From: DASQPA01 sp963757335
Lineage (GTDB): Bacteria; Acidobacteriota; Thermoanaerobaculia; Multivoradales; UBA5704
Direction: 5' to 3'
NCBI GenBank assembly: GCA_963757335.1
Contig: CAVWRJ010000024.1
Coordinates: forward strand, 558,001 to 622,000
DNA: 64,000 bases
Part shown: piece by piece, positions 43,201-53,312 of the stretch
Numbering within the stretch: position 1 is the first letter of the stretch
How the letters are laid out: every line of letters starts with the position of its first letter
Made by a program: the position numbers and the translations under genes
The notes under the pieces: model-generated
What the model was told of the DNA's origin: nothing
The model's input: the letters and a program-made list of their open reading frames with translations, nothing else
Database searches by the model: none

Positions 43201-43449
43201 GATCCCCCGGCGAGGTTCGCGGCGAGCGAGCATGGTCTCATCGGGCCGGCTAGCCGAAGCACTCCGGGCCAGCAGGTGCCGGTGGGATCCAGAAGCAGGC
43301 TGCCAGTACACGTAGCTCCAATGTGTGAAAGGAGCATGAGAGCTGACCAGGGCGGAAATGCCACCGGCCGCTTGGGCCGTCTCTCGGTCATCGAGCTGCC
43401 GCAACGTTTCGCGGCGGAGAGAGAAGTTTCTTGGCTGATCCTTCTTCAC
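42811..43449 (-). CDS. RiPP-like leader peptide read through into integrase remnant
   Basis: A GTG at 43449, with GGGAG upstream, starts NFSLRRETLRQLDDRETAQA then AGG. This matches leaders of lanthipeptide-like precursors (L-x-L-x-x-E-T-L-R-x-L, then a double glycine). The segment after GG (ISALVSSHAPFTHWSYVYWQ) is rich in Ser, Thr and aromatics but has no Cys. No stop occurs until 42811, so the frame fuses with the integrase remnant. No maturation enzyme is in the window. The true coding end is unclear. Confidence 0.35.
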   Translation of the reverse strand: MKKDQPRNFSLRRETLRQLDDRETAQAAGGISALVSSHAPFTHWSYVYWQPASGSHRHLLARSASASRPDETMLARREPRRGIVVGTGEVHLPAVIEQAGERAMRRFVEFFTAEIRNPHPQSLRLRPQVASSPGAPTGASRSSSSIPSSSPPTSRKLAATLAVASVKQHLAALRMLFDYLVRAQRSPATLRPAPPSSTTAGANSSSRTRSSG

Positions 43450-43738
43450 GGGGGTCTCCCTTGGGGAAGGTCGGTTTTCGGTTGGACCCCTCCGGCCGCC
43501 CCGGAGGTTCAGCAGGCGGGAGTATACGCCAAGTCTGCCGAGGCGGTGCCGCCCCGTTTTTCCGTCCGATAACGTCTTTAATCGGACTTATAGAGGGCAG
43601 CGGTGTCAAACAAGGCGAGGCGCGCTGAGCGCGGGGAAGAGCGAATAGCGCCGCGTAGGGATCGGGCGAAGCGACCAGAAGAGGTCGAGGGAGCGGGCTA
43701 CCTTTCCGGGCTGCCGGCGGCATAGGCTTGAGCCCCTC

Positions 43739-44334
43739 ATGCCCCCCGCCCTCCCACCCAAGCTCCGCATCGCCCGCTGGATCTCGATCGTCGGCCACCC
43801 GTTCGTCCTCTCCCTCCTCCTCGCCGGGATCGCCGCCGCCCTCGTCCTCCCGCCCGGGGAGGCGGCGCTGGTCGTCACCCTCGTCGCGGTGGGCTCGATC
43901 GTGCCCATGCTCCTCTATCTACGGCGCGAGGTGCGGGCGGGGCGGTCCAACTTCGATGTGTCGGTGCGGCGGGACCGCGGCCCGATGTTCCGCTTCGCCT
44001 TCCTCCTCGTCAGCCTGGTCATCGGGGTCCTCCTCCTCGCCGGGGCGCCGCGCTCGATCGTCATCGGGACCGCCGCCTCCTCGTCCTCCTCGTCGCCGCT
44101 GCCTTCTGCAACCGGTGGCTCAAGGTCTCTCTGCACGAGGCGTTCGCGGCCTTCACGCTGGTCTCCCTCTGGAACGTCAGCCTCTGGGCCGCCGGCCTCG
44201 TCCTGGTCCTCGCGGTCGCCATCGGCTGGTCGCGGGTCGTCCTCGGCCGGCATACTCTGCCGGAGGTGCTGGCGGGGGCGGGTCTGGGAGTCCTGGTCGC
44301 GACGGCGCTCTCGGTCGTCCTTCCACGGCTGTGA
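43739..44334 (+). pseudogene. PAP2-family membrane phosphatase, frameshifted
   Basis: The first frame from 43739 encodes an N-terminal membrane region (LPPKLRIARWISIVGHPFVL then LSLLLAGIAAALV) up to RSIVIGT. A frame change near 44070 restores the family: FCNRWLKVSLHEAFAAFTLV, then AIGWSRVVLGRHTLPEVLAG with the conserved GRHT histidine, ending at 44334. PAP2 enzymes remove phosphate from lipid substrates at the membrane. Part of it (44162-44202) is duplicated at 42107. Confidence 0.7.
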
Positions 44335-44420
44335 CTCGAAGGTACACTCCTCCGCCTGGAGAAGCCCTGGCGGCACGCCGATGGGGAGCCCCGCCGCTCG
44401 GCGGGGTGGCAGCAACCCGC

Positions 44421-44516
44421 ATGGCTGCCTTCACGGCTTCTGCACCACCCTCGAATTGCCGGTGCAACGACGGCACCTTCGCCGCCTGCGTAGGCGGCGG
44501 TATGTGCAGTTTCTGA
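44421..44516 (+). CDS. Possible tiny Cys-rich peptide
   Basis: A 31-residue frame ends SNCRCNDGTFAACVGGGMCS then F, with four cysteines in a compact spacing like small disulfide peptides. It lacks a clear ribosome-binding site and sits between the PAP2 remnant and the convergent repeat-protein gene. It could equally be chance. Confidence 0.15.
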   Translation: MAAFTASAPPSNCRCNDGTFAACVGGGMCSF

Positions 44517-44522
44517 GGGCCC

Positions 44523-47500
44523 TTAAAACGCCCCGGTATCCGCCTGGCTCCCGAATTGCCCGGAGGGGTTCTTGTACACCCTGACCGCCCCGGTGTGGGT
44601 GTCGGTGACGGTCAAGGTGTACTCGACGTTCGAGAGCGCCCCGTAGAAGAACCAGAATTTGCCGTTCAAGGCCGTGCCGTCCAGAACCTTGGTCATGACC
44701 TCGACGTTCGTGGGGGCGAAGAACCAGAAGTAGCCGGTGTCGCCGGAGAGGGTAACGGCGGTGCCGGTGCCGGTCCTCCCCTGAAAATCCTTCCAGGCAG
44801 AGGTGACGGCGAAGCGGCCGCCCTGGAGGCAGAGCTGGCCTTGGCCGGGCGTGCAGGTGCCGGTGGCGGCCCGGGCGTCGGTGCGGGCCGACACGAGCTG
44901 CGGGCTCGGGGTCGGCGTCTCGCGCTTGGCATCGTACGCACCCAGGGGACCGAAGCCCGCGGTGTCTCCCACGCTCGCGAGGCGCCCCGAGGGGTTCAGG
45001 TAGCGGCGGGAGAGGCCGGTCTGGGTGTCGGTGACGGTGATCTCGTACTCGACGTTCGACAGCGCTCCGTAGAAGACCCAGAAAGCGTTGTTGAGCGACC
45101 GGGCGTCCAGGACTTTGACCACGGCCTCGACGTTCGTCGGAGCGAAGAACCAGAAATAGCCGGTGTCCGCGGTCAGAGCCACGGCGTGCCCGACTCCGGT
45201 GTGGCCCTGGAAGTCCTTCCAGGCGATCTCCACCTGGAAACGGCTGGCGGCGAGGCAGAGCCGGGTGTCCCCGGGCTGGCAGCCCACCGGACTTCCGAGC
45301 GGGAGGCTCCAGAGCTCCCGGCCGGTCACCCCGTCGTCGGCGGTGAAGAAGAGGCGGCCGCCGGAGACGGTCAGCTGATCGGGCGAGGAGGAATTCCCCT
45401 CGGGGGCGATGTCGGCCGCGAGGCGGGTGCCGGCCGCCGTGCCGTCGCTCTCCCAGAGCTCGATCCCGTGCGGCAGGTCCCAGGCGGTGAAGAAGAGCCG
45501 GTCGCCGGCCGCCGTGAGCCGGGAAATTCCGGAGGTCTCCGGGCCCGCGCCCACGGTGGCGACCTGGACGGTCCCGGCCGGGGTACCGTCGGTCGCCCAG
45601 AGAGCACGGCCGTGGACCCCGTCGTCCGCGGCGAAGAAAAGCCGCCCGGCGAAGACGGCCGCGGACGGCCTCAAGTCGAGCGCCCGGACCGACTCGGCCG
45701 CGAATCGCCGGACGAGCGTGACGCTCGCCGGGGTTGCGGCATCGACGCGGTAGAGCCCCCGGCCGGCGTCCTCGTCGGCGAAAAAGTAGAGAGCGCCGGA
45801 GAAGGCCACGGGCGCCGCGGCCGGAAGCGCCACAGCCGCCACCTGGGTCGTGCCGGCGGCCGTGCCGTCCGTGCGCCAGAGCTCGCTTCGCACCCCCGGC
45901 TCGGAGAGAAAGACGTAGGTCCACGGGCCGGCCGGAAAGAAGGCCGCGGCGAGATCGGGTTCGCCCGAGGCGAGCGAGTAGGGGCCGGAGAGGAGCCGCC
46001 TCGAGCCGGCGGCCGTGCCGTCGCTCGCCCAGATCTCCGTCGCCGCGCCGTTCTGGACGATCAGGAAGAGCAGGCCGGCGGCCGGGTGGACCGCGAGCAC
46101 CTGCGGGCCCACGGGGACCTCGGTCGCGAGCCGGGTGCCGGCGGCCGTGCCGTCGCTCCGGAAGAGCCCGCTGCCGGCCGGCGTCGAGGTGGGGGTCACC
46201 GAGTCGGCGAAGAAGACCTCGCCGCCGAGCGGCGCGAGCGGCAGGGGGGAGCGGGCCGTCGCGAGCTCCTGGGCGTTGCCCGCCCCGTCCGTCCGGAACA
46301 GGTGCCAGAGGGAAAGCGAAGGATCGGCGTCGGGGGTCCAGAAAAGGACCTGCCCGCCGACCGGCGTCAGGCCCACGACGCCCGGACGGGAGTCCACGCT
46401 CTCCTTCGAGCAGTCGGCCCACCCTGCCGGCAGGGTGGCGAGCGGAACCGTGCCGGCGGCGGTCCCATCGCTCCGCCAGGCTAGCCGGCGAGAGCCGTCG
46501 CAGGCGGCGAAGAGGAGCCGGTCGCCGGTCGCGACGAGATCCAGGGGAAAGGAGCCGGCCCCGGCGGTGGTGGAACCGGGCACCTCATGGGTCCCGCCGG
46601 GCACCCCGTCGCTCGTCCAGAGCTCGAAAATCCCGCCGAGCGGGGCGGCCGTGGCGACGAAGAAAACCTGGCGGCCGAGAACCTCCAGGTGAGAGATCCC
46701 GACCCGGAGAGGCAGCGGATCGGAGTAGCGGCGGGTCCCCGCCGGAGTGCCGTCGCTCTTCCACAGCACCTGGCTCTGGGAGTCGAACACCAGGAAGTAA
46801 GCGGCGCCCCCGACCCCCACGGGCCCGTCGACGTTGCTCGCCAGCCGCGCCGTGCCGGCGGCCGTGCCGTCCGTGCTCCAGAGCTCGGAACCGTTCGGCC
46901 CCCTGCCCAGGTAGAGCACCCGCGATCCCACCTCGACCAGGGGCCATTGCACCTCCTCGGGGTCGGCGGTGAGGAGGGTGGTGGAGGCGGGCGTCCCATT
47001 GCTCGAGAAGAGGCCCTGCCGGGTGGCGAAGAGGACGCGTCCGCCGAGCTCGGCGACGAACGGTTGAGGGAAGCCGTGGTCCACTCCGAAAGGGTCGGGA
47101 TCGGCGAGCTCGCTCACCCGGTGGGAGCCCGCGGCGGTGCCGTCGGTCGTCCACAGCTCCCGGCCATGGACGAGGTCGTCCAAGGATTGATACAGGTGGT
47201 TCCCCACGGTGACGGGCAGGGGGTAGGGGTTCGAGGACGCCGCGGGGAAGCCGGCGACCGGCAGGGTCCCGCCGGAAGTGCCGTCGCTCGTCCACAGAGC
47301 ACGGTCGCCGGCCGCGTTCACCCGGACCGAGAAGTAGATCCGGGTCGGCCCCGAGACGATGCCCCCCGGCGAGTCGTCCGCGGAGAAGCGGTGGAGGAGG
47401 GCGGTTCCCGCGGCCGTGCCATCGCTCGTCCACAGCTCGTACTGGTGGGTGAGAAGGAGGATGCGGCTGCCGACCGCCGCCATCTCGAACGACACCGGCC

Positions 47501-48066
47501 GATCCGCGGGAATCGGGAAGGGAACCTGCCGGGTCCCGGCCGGGGTGCCGTCGCTCACCCAGAGCTCGGGAACGCTGCTGGGCTCCCGGCGGACGAAGAA
47601 GACCCGGTCGTTGGCGAGGACGATCTCGCGGTCCTGCACGAAGGAGGGTGCGCCGATCGCGCCCACGGCGTAGGTGCCGGCGCGGGTGCCATCCGTCCGG
47701 TAGAGCCGGAGCTCCCGAGGATCGGGCTCGGCGATGAACAGGGCGACTTTCCCGGCACTACCGGCAGTGCCGGCGCCACCCAGGCGGCCGAGGACCTTGT
47801 AGACGGAGGCGCAGTCTCCGGGGCAGAGATCGGCGAGGATCTCGCTGCTCAGGCCACGGCCATCGGCGATCGCCGGCTCGTTCGAGGAGAAAAAGACCTT
47901 GTCGGAGAAGCCGACCATGGCGGCGTCGTGGGCCGGCAGCGGGCTCCCGCTACGGGGTGGAGGTGTTGAGGTCCCGAACGAGAGAGGCCGTTTGGGCCTG
48001 GGCGGCCCCCGCCAAGCCAGGGAGAAATACGAAGAAGAAGGTGGCGCGCCGCAGCAATCCGTTCAT
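44523..48066 (-). CDS. Large secreted ELWxxDGTxxGT-repeat protein, signal peptide out of frame
   Basis: The main frame (47918 down to 44523, 1131 residues) has about 20 repeats of the ELW(S/T)xDGTxAGT type, which form a beta-propeller-like surface protein. Two C-terminal copies of a domain follow, marked by TGYFWFFAPTNVE, KVLD, FWVFYGALSNVEY and VTDTQTG. A signal peptide (MNGLLRRATFFFVFLPGLAG then AAQAQ) starts at 48066 in another frame, which hits a TAG at about 47955; one base separates it from the main frame at SGSPLPAHDAAM. The protein is probably exported and surface-exposed in a version with the frame restored. Confidence 0.8.
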
Positions 48067-48363
48067 CGTGTCCTCTCGTGTAGAAAGAAGTCCCGGTGTC
48101 CAGGCGAGGGAACCGTCGGTACCGGGTCCTTTTGAATCTGCGGGCGGCCTCCTTCGGGCGCTTTGCGCCGCGGCGGCCGTCCTCGATTTCAAACGGACCC
48201 GTACCGAACCGTCAGGCTCCCCCGAGTGGAGTGTCGTCGGAGCCCTCATTATTTCACGATGCCTTTATTCGAACCCACTCACGTCGAGGATCGTGAACCG
48301 TGCCGCTCCCCAGGACGACGCGACGGCGCTCTCGGTCGTCCTGGAGCGCCTTGAACCCGCGGA

Positions 48364-48615
48364 CGGAAAGCTCATTTCTGCCCTGGAAAAGCTCATTTCC
48401 AAACCGGAAAAGCCCTTTTCCAGATCGGAAAAGCTCTTTTCTGGACCCGGAAAGAGCTTTTCCGGTTTAGAAAAGCTCATTTCCGTGGCAGAAAAGCTCA
48501 TTTCTGGTCGCGAAAAGCTCTTTTCCAATTCAGAAAAGATCTTTTCCGTCCTCGAAAAGCTCTTTTCCAACTTGGAAATGCACATTTCCAGACTGGAAAT
48601 GTGCATTTCCAAGCT
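48364..48615. repeat. Array 3: twelve palindromic 21-bp units
   Basis: Twelve units of exactly 21 bp share a palindromic core GGAAAAGCTCTTTTCC (16 bp) and a 5-bp variable spacer. The last two units change both arms together to GGAAATGxxCATTTCC, keeping the palindrome. Both strands stay open and read as heptads such as LEKSFSR because the period is a multiple of three. The array lies between the repeat-protein start (48066) and the SDR gene (48711). Confidence 0.95.
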
Positions 48616-48710
48616 CGACCGGGTGTTTCCTCCTCGACTCGGTCGACTCGATAAGATGCGGCTCTTCGGTCCGGCGCCCCGGTTACCGGCGGCCCGGGGA
48701 AAGGAGCGCC

Positions 48711-49493
48711 ATGGGACGTCTGGAGGGGAAAGTCGCGGTGATTACCGGCTCCGGCTCGGGGCTGGGGGCGGAGGCGGCGCGCCTCTTCGCTGCCGAAGGG
48801 GCGGCGGTGGTGGTCTCCGACCTTGCGGAGGAGGGGGGACGGAAGGTGGTCGCGGAGATCCGTGCCGCCGGGGGGCGGGCGGAGTTCATCCGTGCCGACG
48901 TGCGGGAGACGGCGAGCGTCGAGGCGCTCTACGCCGGGGCGCGGGAGGCGTTCGGGCTCGTCAACGTCCTCTATAACAACGCCGGCATCTCGCCGGCCGA
49001 GGACGACGGGGTGGTCGAGACCTCGGACGCGACCTGGGACCTGGTGCTCGACGTCAACGTCAAGGGGGTGGCCCGCTGCTGCCGGGCCGGCATTCCCCAC
49101 CTGCTGGCGGCCGGCGGCGGCTCGATCATCAACGTGGCGAGCTTCGTCGCCACCCTCGGGGCGGCCACGCCGCAGATCGCCTACACCGCCTCCAAGGGCG
49201 CCGTCCTCGCCATGACCCGGGAGATCGCGGTCATCCACGCTCGCGACGGCATCCGCGCCAACGCCCTCTCGCCGGGGCCGGTGCGCACTCCGCTGCTCGA
49301 AAAGTTCCTCTCGACCGAGGAGAAGCGCCAGCGCCGGCTGGTGCACGTCCCCATGGGGCGCTTCGGGGAGCCGCGGGAGATCGCCGCCGCCGCCCTCTTC
49401 CTCGCCTCGGACGAGTCCTCCTACGTCACCGGTGCCGATTTCCGGGTGGACGGCGGGATCACGGCGGCGTATGTGACGCCGGAGAAGAAGTGA
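48711..49493 (+). CDS. SDR-family oxidoreductase (FabG-like)
   Basis: The 260-residue protein has the cofactor motif TGSGSGLG (about 13-20), the NNAG loop (about 91-94), the catalytic serine region INVASFV, the YTASKG tyrosine/lysine pair and ALSPGPVRTPLL. It reduces a keto group or oxidises an alcohol with NAD(P); the substrate is unknown. AAAGGAG precedes the ATG. The last bases overlap the start of the next gene by GTGA. Confidence 0.9.
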   Translation: MGRLEGKVAVITGSGSGLGAEAARLFAAEGAAVVVSDLAEEGGRKVVAEIRAAGGRAEFIRADVRETASVEALYAGAREAFGLVNVLYNNAGISPAEDDGVVETSDATWDLVLDVNVKGVARCCRAGIPHLLAAGGGSIINVASFVATLGAATPQIAYTASKGAVLAMTREIAVIHARDGIRANALSPGPVRTPLLEKFLSTEEKRQRRLVHVPMGRFGEPREIAAAALFLASDESSYVTGADFRVDGGITAAYVTPEKK

Positions 49494-50549
49494 GGGGAGG
49501 CCGCGCGGCAGGTGCCGCTCTCGCGGGCATCACCGTCGCCATAGCCCTCACCGCCTGCGGCCATTCGCCGGCTTTGCCCGCGGCGAAGCGCCATCCGCTG
49601 CACCCCCTGCCGGCGGGGACCCTGCCGTGGGTGGGACGGGTGGCGATCGACTGGAAGCGGGGGGACCGGCCGCGGGAGCACATCCTCATCGGGCCGGGCG
49701 GCCTGGAGCTGGGGGCGGCCGATGGACCGCTCACCCGCTATCTCTTCAACCGCCGCGGGCGGTCCGAGGACCTCCGCGGCTTCGTCCGCAGCTTTGGTCC
49801 CTTTCACCCTCCAGGCGAAGGGCGAGGAGCTCGCCTTCCATGGCGCCGGTCCGGCCCCGGCCAGCCCCGCCGAGCGGCGGATGATCGCCACCTGGGCCCA
49901 TCTGGTGGTGGCCGAGGCGGTGGCGGGGCGGGGGGGCAGCGCCTATGCGACCGTCCTCTCCTGGCACCGGAGCGCCGATGCCGGCGGGGAGTGCGACGAG
50001 GTGAGGGTGGACCTGACAGGCGAGGTGCGCGCCGGCCCCTGCGGCCGCCCCGGTACCCCCGCGTGGTAGTCCCGGCGGAGACTGGCAGGGCCGGCTGGCC
50101 GACGACCAGCTCCGCCGGCTCTATCTCTGGTGCGACGCCTGGGCGCCCTTCCAGGGCGGTACCGAGGAAGATCAGCCGGGGTCGGCGCCGGTGCGGCTGA
50201 TCTTCGCCGGCCGGGGGAAAGCCGCCCCCTCGGCGGCGGAGCGGGCCGCGGTGGCCGCCTTCGCCGCCAATCTCTACCGCGAGCTCGCCGCCCGCCACCC
50301 CGCCCCGGCGGCTCCGGCCCCCGCGGCTGCGACCGCCCCTGGCCGGGAAAGCAGCCGCCTGGCAAACCGCCGGGCAAGACGGTGGGGAAGAGCAGTCCGC
50401 TTGCTGCGACCCTCGCTCCCGAGCCGGCCGGAGCGCACGTCCTGCGCCCCGAGGTGCCGCCGGCATCCCCAGCGCCGCCCGTGGCCGCGCCGCCAGCTCC
50501 TCCTCCGCCTCCCGCCGTGCCCCCGCCCGGAGATCAATCTCCGGGCTAG
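49490..50549 (+). pseudogene. Lipoprotein-like hypothetical protein, several frameshifts
   Basis: A GTG start (in the GTGA overlap) leads to a lipoprotein-type signal ending IALTAC, then LPAGTLPWVGRVAIDWKRGD. After a frame change near 49800 the protein continues FTLQAKGEELAFHGAG, MIATWAHLVVAEAVAGRGG, VRVDLTGEVRAGPC. After another near 50070 it goes on LADDQLRRLYLWCDAW, RLIFAGRGKAAPSAAER and AFAANLYRELAAR, then after a third near 50300 a Pro-rich tail to 50549. No known domain is recognised. Three breaks in one gene favour either true decay or poor local sequence quality. Confidence 0.6.
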
Positions 50550-50604
50550 GAGCTACGCCGGATGAATCCGGCTCCGAAGCGGGGAAGGCTCGAATCGGGG
50601 TCGG

Positions 50605-53172
50605 TCAGCGCCGCACCACCCCGCCCAGCCCCCCGGCGATGAGGGCGGCGACGTCGGCGAGAACGCGTGGCATGACAAGGCCGGCGGGGGTGGCGAGATA
50701 GCGGGAGCTCCAGACGGGGTCGAACTTCTCTTTGTACTGGCGGAGACCCTGGAAGTTGTAGAAGTGCTCGCCGTGCCGGAAGACCATCGAGCCCAGCCGG
50801 CTCCAGAGGGGGGCGAGGGCGCGGTTTTCGAGGCCGGCGAGCGGGGCCATGCCGAGGTTGAACCAGCGGAAGCCCTCGGCTTTCCCCAGGAGCATCAGCT
50901 CGATGAAGAGGTAGTCCATGACGATGCTCCCGATGTCCGGCAGGTGGCGCATCAGGTCGATCGAGATCTCCTCCTGCTCGGCGCCGCGCCAGAGGTTGGC
51001 GAAGGCGACGATCTTGTCCTCCTTCTTGACCAGGGCGAGGGGGAAACGCTTGAGATACTCCTCGTCGTAGTAGCCCAGGGAGAAGCCCTTCTCCCGCACG
51101 CTCTTCTCTCCCAGCCAGGAGTCCGAGATCGCCTTGATCTCGGGGAGGATCTCCGGCACCCCGGCCTCCGGCACCACTTCGAAGCGGTAGCCCTCGTTGA
51201 CGCTCTTTCGGTGCGCCCAGCGGAGCGTCTTTCTGTCCCGGCCTTCGAGGCTGAAGTCGGGGAGGGGGACCCGCCCCTCCTGGCCGAGCTTCAGAAGCGT
51301 CAGCCCGAGGTCGGCGTAGAGATAGAGGTCGCGCTCGCCCACCTGGTAGAAGACCGGCCAGCCGCCGTGCTGGTCGGAGAGCTCGCGGAAGCGCCAGGCG
51401 AGGTCGATGCGGTCGGCCTCGGGGCCCACCGGGTCGCCCATCGCTACCCAGCTCCGCCGCATGATGCCGTACATGACGAACGCCGTGCCGGCCTGATTGA
51501 ACAGCACCTCCTTGTCGCCGAGGAGGGCGAGGTAGGCGTAGGTGCGCCGCGAGCTCGCGGCGATCGCCGCCGCCTGATCGAGATCCACCGGATTGGGGAG
51601 CGATGGCTCGGGGGCCGCCGGCCGCATCAGCCGTTCGAGGGCGATGGCGAGCGCCACCCCGAGGACCGCCACCCCGGCGCGGAGGAAGCGCGAGGCGTTG
51701 CCGCCATGCCGGAGGGTGAACTGCCACCAGAGGTCGTTCGAGTAGTCGACCCGCTTATAGGCGAAGAAGCCGAGCCAGAGGGAGCCGAAGATGACGACGC
51801 TGATGGCGGTGATCCAGCTCGGGGTGAACGACTCGCTGGTGAGCGAGGCCTTGCGGTAGAAGTGCCGCCGGCAGGGGAGGAGCGAGGCGAGCATCAGCGA
51901 CAGGATGACCGCCTCCTCGTAGTCGAGCCCTTTGAGGATCGAGACGACGATGCCGGTGCCGAGGAGGATGACGGCGAGCTGGTAGGCGGCGTCCAGCCGG
52001 CGCTGGAGGCCGGCGGCGAGGAAGAGAAGGCCCACCCCCGCCAGGCTCCCCACGAAGTGCGAGACCTCGATGACCGGCAGCGGCAGGAGGGCGTTCAGCC
52101 AGGAGAGCCGCGAGCCCACCGCCGGGGTGGCGCCGGAGACGAGGAGGATCGCCCCGCCCAAAAAGGTGGTCGCCGCGAGCACCTGCGGGACGACCGAGGG
52201 GGCCCGCTTGCCGAAGAAGCGGGCGACCTTCCCGAGCTGCTCGCGCCGGCCGATCACCTCGTGGCCGGCGAGCAGCACCGTCGAGGCGATCAGGGGGCAG
52301 AAGTAGTAGATGGCCCGGAAGGCCACCAGGCAGCCGAGGATCTGATGCCGCGGCAGCTCGCGCGGCAGGAGGAGGATCATGAGGCTCTCGAACACCCCGA
52401 GCCCGCCCGGCACCTGGCTGACGAGGCCGGCGACCTGGGCGAGGAGGAAGATGGCGAGGAAGCTCGGGAAGTTGATCCCCCAGGCGTCGGGCACCAGGGC
52501 GTAGAGGGCGGCGCCGGCGAGCGCCCAGTCGAGCGACGCGATGCCGATCTGCCCGAGGGCGAGCCGGGTGCCGGGGAGCACCAGCTCGATACCGCGGAAG
52601 CTGAGCGGCCGCTTGAGCTGGGCGTTGACGATCACATAGGCGATGAGGAGGCCGAGGATGCCGCCGCCCACGGCGCGGGCCGCCCACACCTGGAGGTGGA
52701 GGACCTGCTCGACCGCATGGGGCTCGACGACGAAGGTGACCCCGGCGAGGGTGAGGACGCCGAGCCAGAAGGTGAGAAAGCTGAAGGTGACGACCCGGGT
52801 GACGTCGAGCGCCGAGAGCCCCCAGGCCGAGTAGAGCCGCACCCGGAGCGGGGTGCCGGTGAAGAGCGGATAGCCCAGGGTGTTGCTGAACGACGACGCC
52901 GTGAAGGAGGCGAAGGCGACCTTCGGGTAGGGGAGCTTGATGCCGCTGTAGCGCAGAGCCAGGGCGTCATAGCCGGTCAAGGCGAGGTAGCCGAGGGCGG
53001 TCAAGGCGAGGGCCTCGAAGAAGCGCACCCGGGGGAGCGAGTCGAGGAAGCGGACGACGTCCCGGTAGCGGAACTCCTGGAGCTCCCCCCGCATGAGCCA
53101 GAGGGCCACGCCGAAGAAGAGGACGCTCAGGAGGGGCGTCAGCTTGCGGAGAGAGGGGCGGCTAAGGGCCAT
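50605..53172 (-). CDS. mprF: MprF-like lysylphosphatidylglycerol synthetase/flippase
   Basis: The 855-residue protein has a membrane half (residues about 1-510) with the flippase-type segments SFSNTLGYPLFTGTPLRVRL and QVAGLVSQVPGGLGVFESL. A cytoplasmic DUF2156-type aminoacyl-transferase half (about 540-840) follows, with KEVLFNQAGTAFVMYGIMRR, VAMGDPVGP, RWAHRKSVNEGYRFEV and FRWFNLGMAPLAGL. MprF adds an amino acid, usually lysine, to phosphatidylglycerol and flips it outward, reducing the negative surface charge and raising resistance to cationic peptides. Length and order are normal. Confidence 0.9.
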   Translation of the reverse strand: MALSRPSLRKLTPLLSVLFFGVALWLMRGELQEFRYRDVVRFLDSLPRVRFFEALALTALGYLALTGYDALALRYSGIKLPYPKVAFASFTASSFSNTLGYPLFTGTPLRVRLYSAWGLSALDVTRVVTFSFLTFWLGVLTLAGVTFVVEPHAVEQVLHLQVWAARAVGGGILGLLIAYVIVNAQLKRPLSFRGIELVLPGTRLALGQIGIASLDWALAGAALYALVPDAWGINFPSFLAIFLLAQVAGLVSQVPGGLGVFESLMILLLPRELPRHQILGCLVAFRAIYYFCPLIASTVLLAGHEVIGRREQLGKVARFFGKRAPSVVPQVLAATTFLGGAILLVSGATPAVGSRLSWLNALLPLPVIEVSHFVGSLAGVGLLFLAAGLQRRLDAAYQLAVILLGTGIVVSILKGLDYEEAVILSLMLASLLPCRRHFYRKASLTSESFTPSWITAISVVIFGSLWLGFFAYKRVDYSNDLWWQFTLRHGGNASRFLRAGVAVLGVALAIALERLMRPAAPEPSLPNPVDLDQAAAIAASSRRTYAYLALLGDKEVLFNQAGTAFVMYGIMRRSWVAMGDPVGPEADRIDLAWRFRELSDQHGGWPVFYQVGERDLYLYADLGLTLLKLGQEGRVPLPDFSLEGRDRKTLRWAHRKSVNEGYRFEVVPEAGVPEILPEIKAISDSWLGEKSVREKGFSLGYYDEEYLKRFPLALVKKEDKIVAFANLWRGAEQEEISIDLMRHLPDIGSIVMDYLFIELMLLGKAEGFRWFNLGMAPLAGLENRALAPLWSRLGSMVFRHGEHFYNFQGLRQYKEKFDPVWSSRYLATPAGLVMPRVLADVAALIAGGLGGVVRR

Positions 53173-53312
53173 GCTGGCGAGGTTCGGGCTCCGGGTTCGT
53201 AGGGGTGGCAGCTGCCAGCTCCGGGCGCGGGAGGCCCGGGCTCGCTAGAATGGAGGGCCAGTATAGAACAGACGTTTCGCCGCCCGCGCTCTACCCCCAT
53301 CCCCTTCTTCCC

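Noticed and set aside
48364..48615. CRISPR array
   Set aside because: Units are 21 bp with only 5-bp variable spacers, far too short for CRISPR spacers, and no cas gene is nearby.
50764..53202. Plus-strand ORF of 812 codons opposite mprF
   Set aside because: It is a shadow frame with extreme Glu/Gly/Arg content; MprF motifs are on the minus strand.
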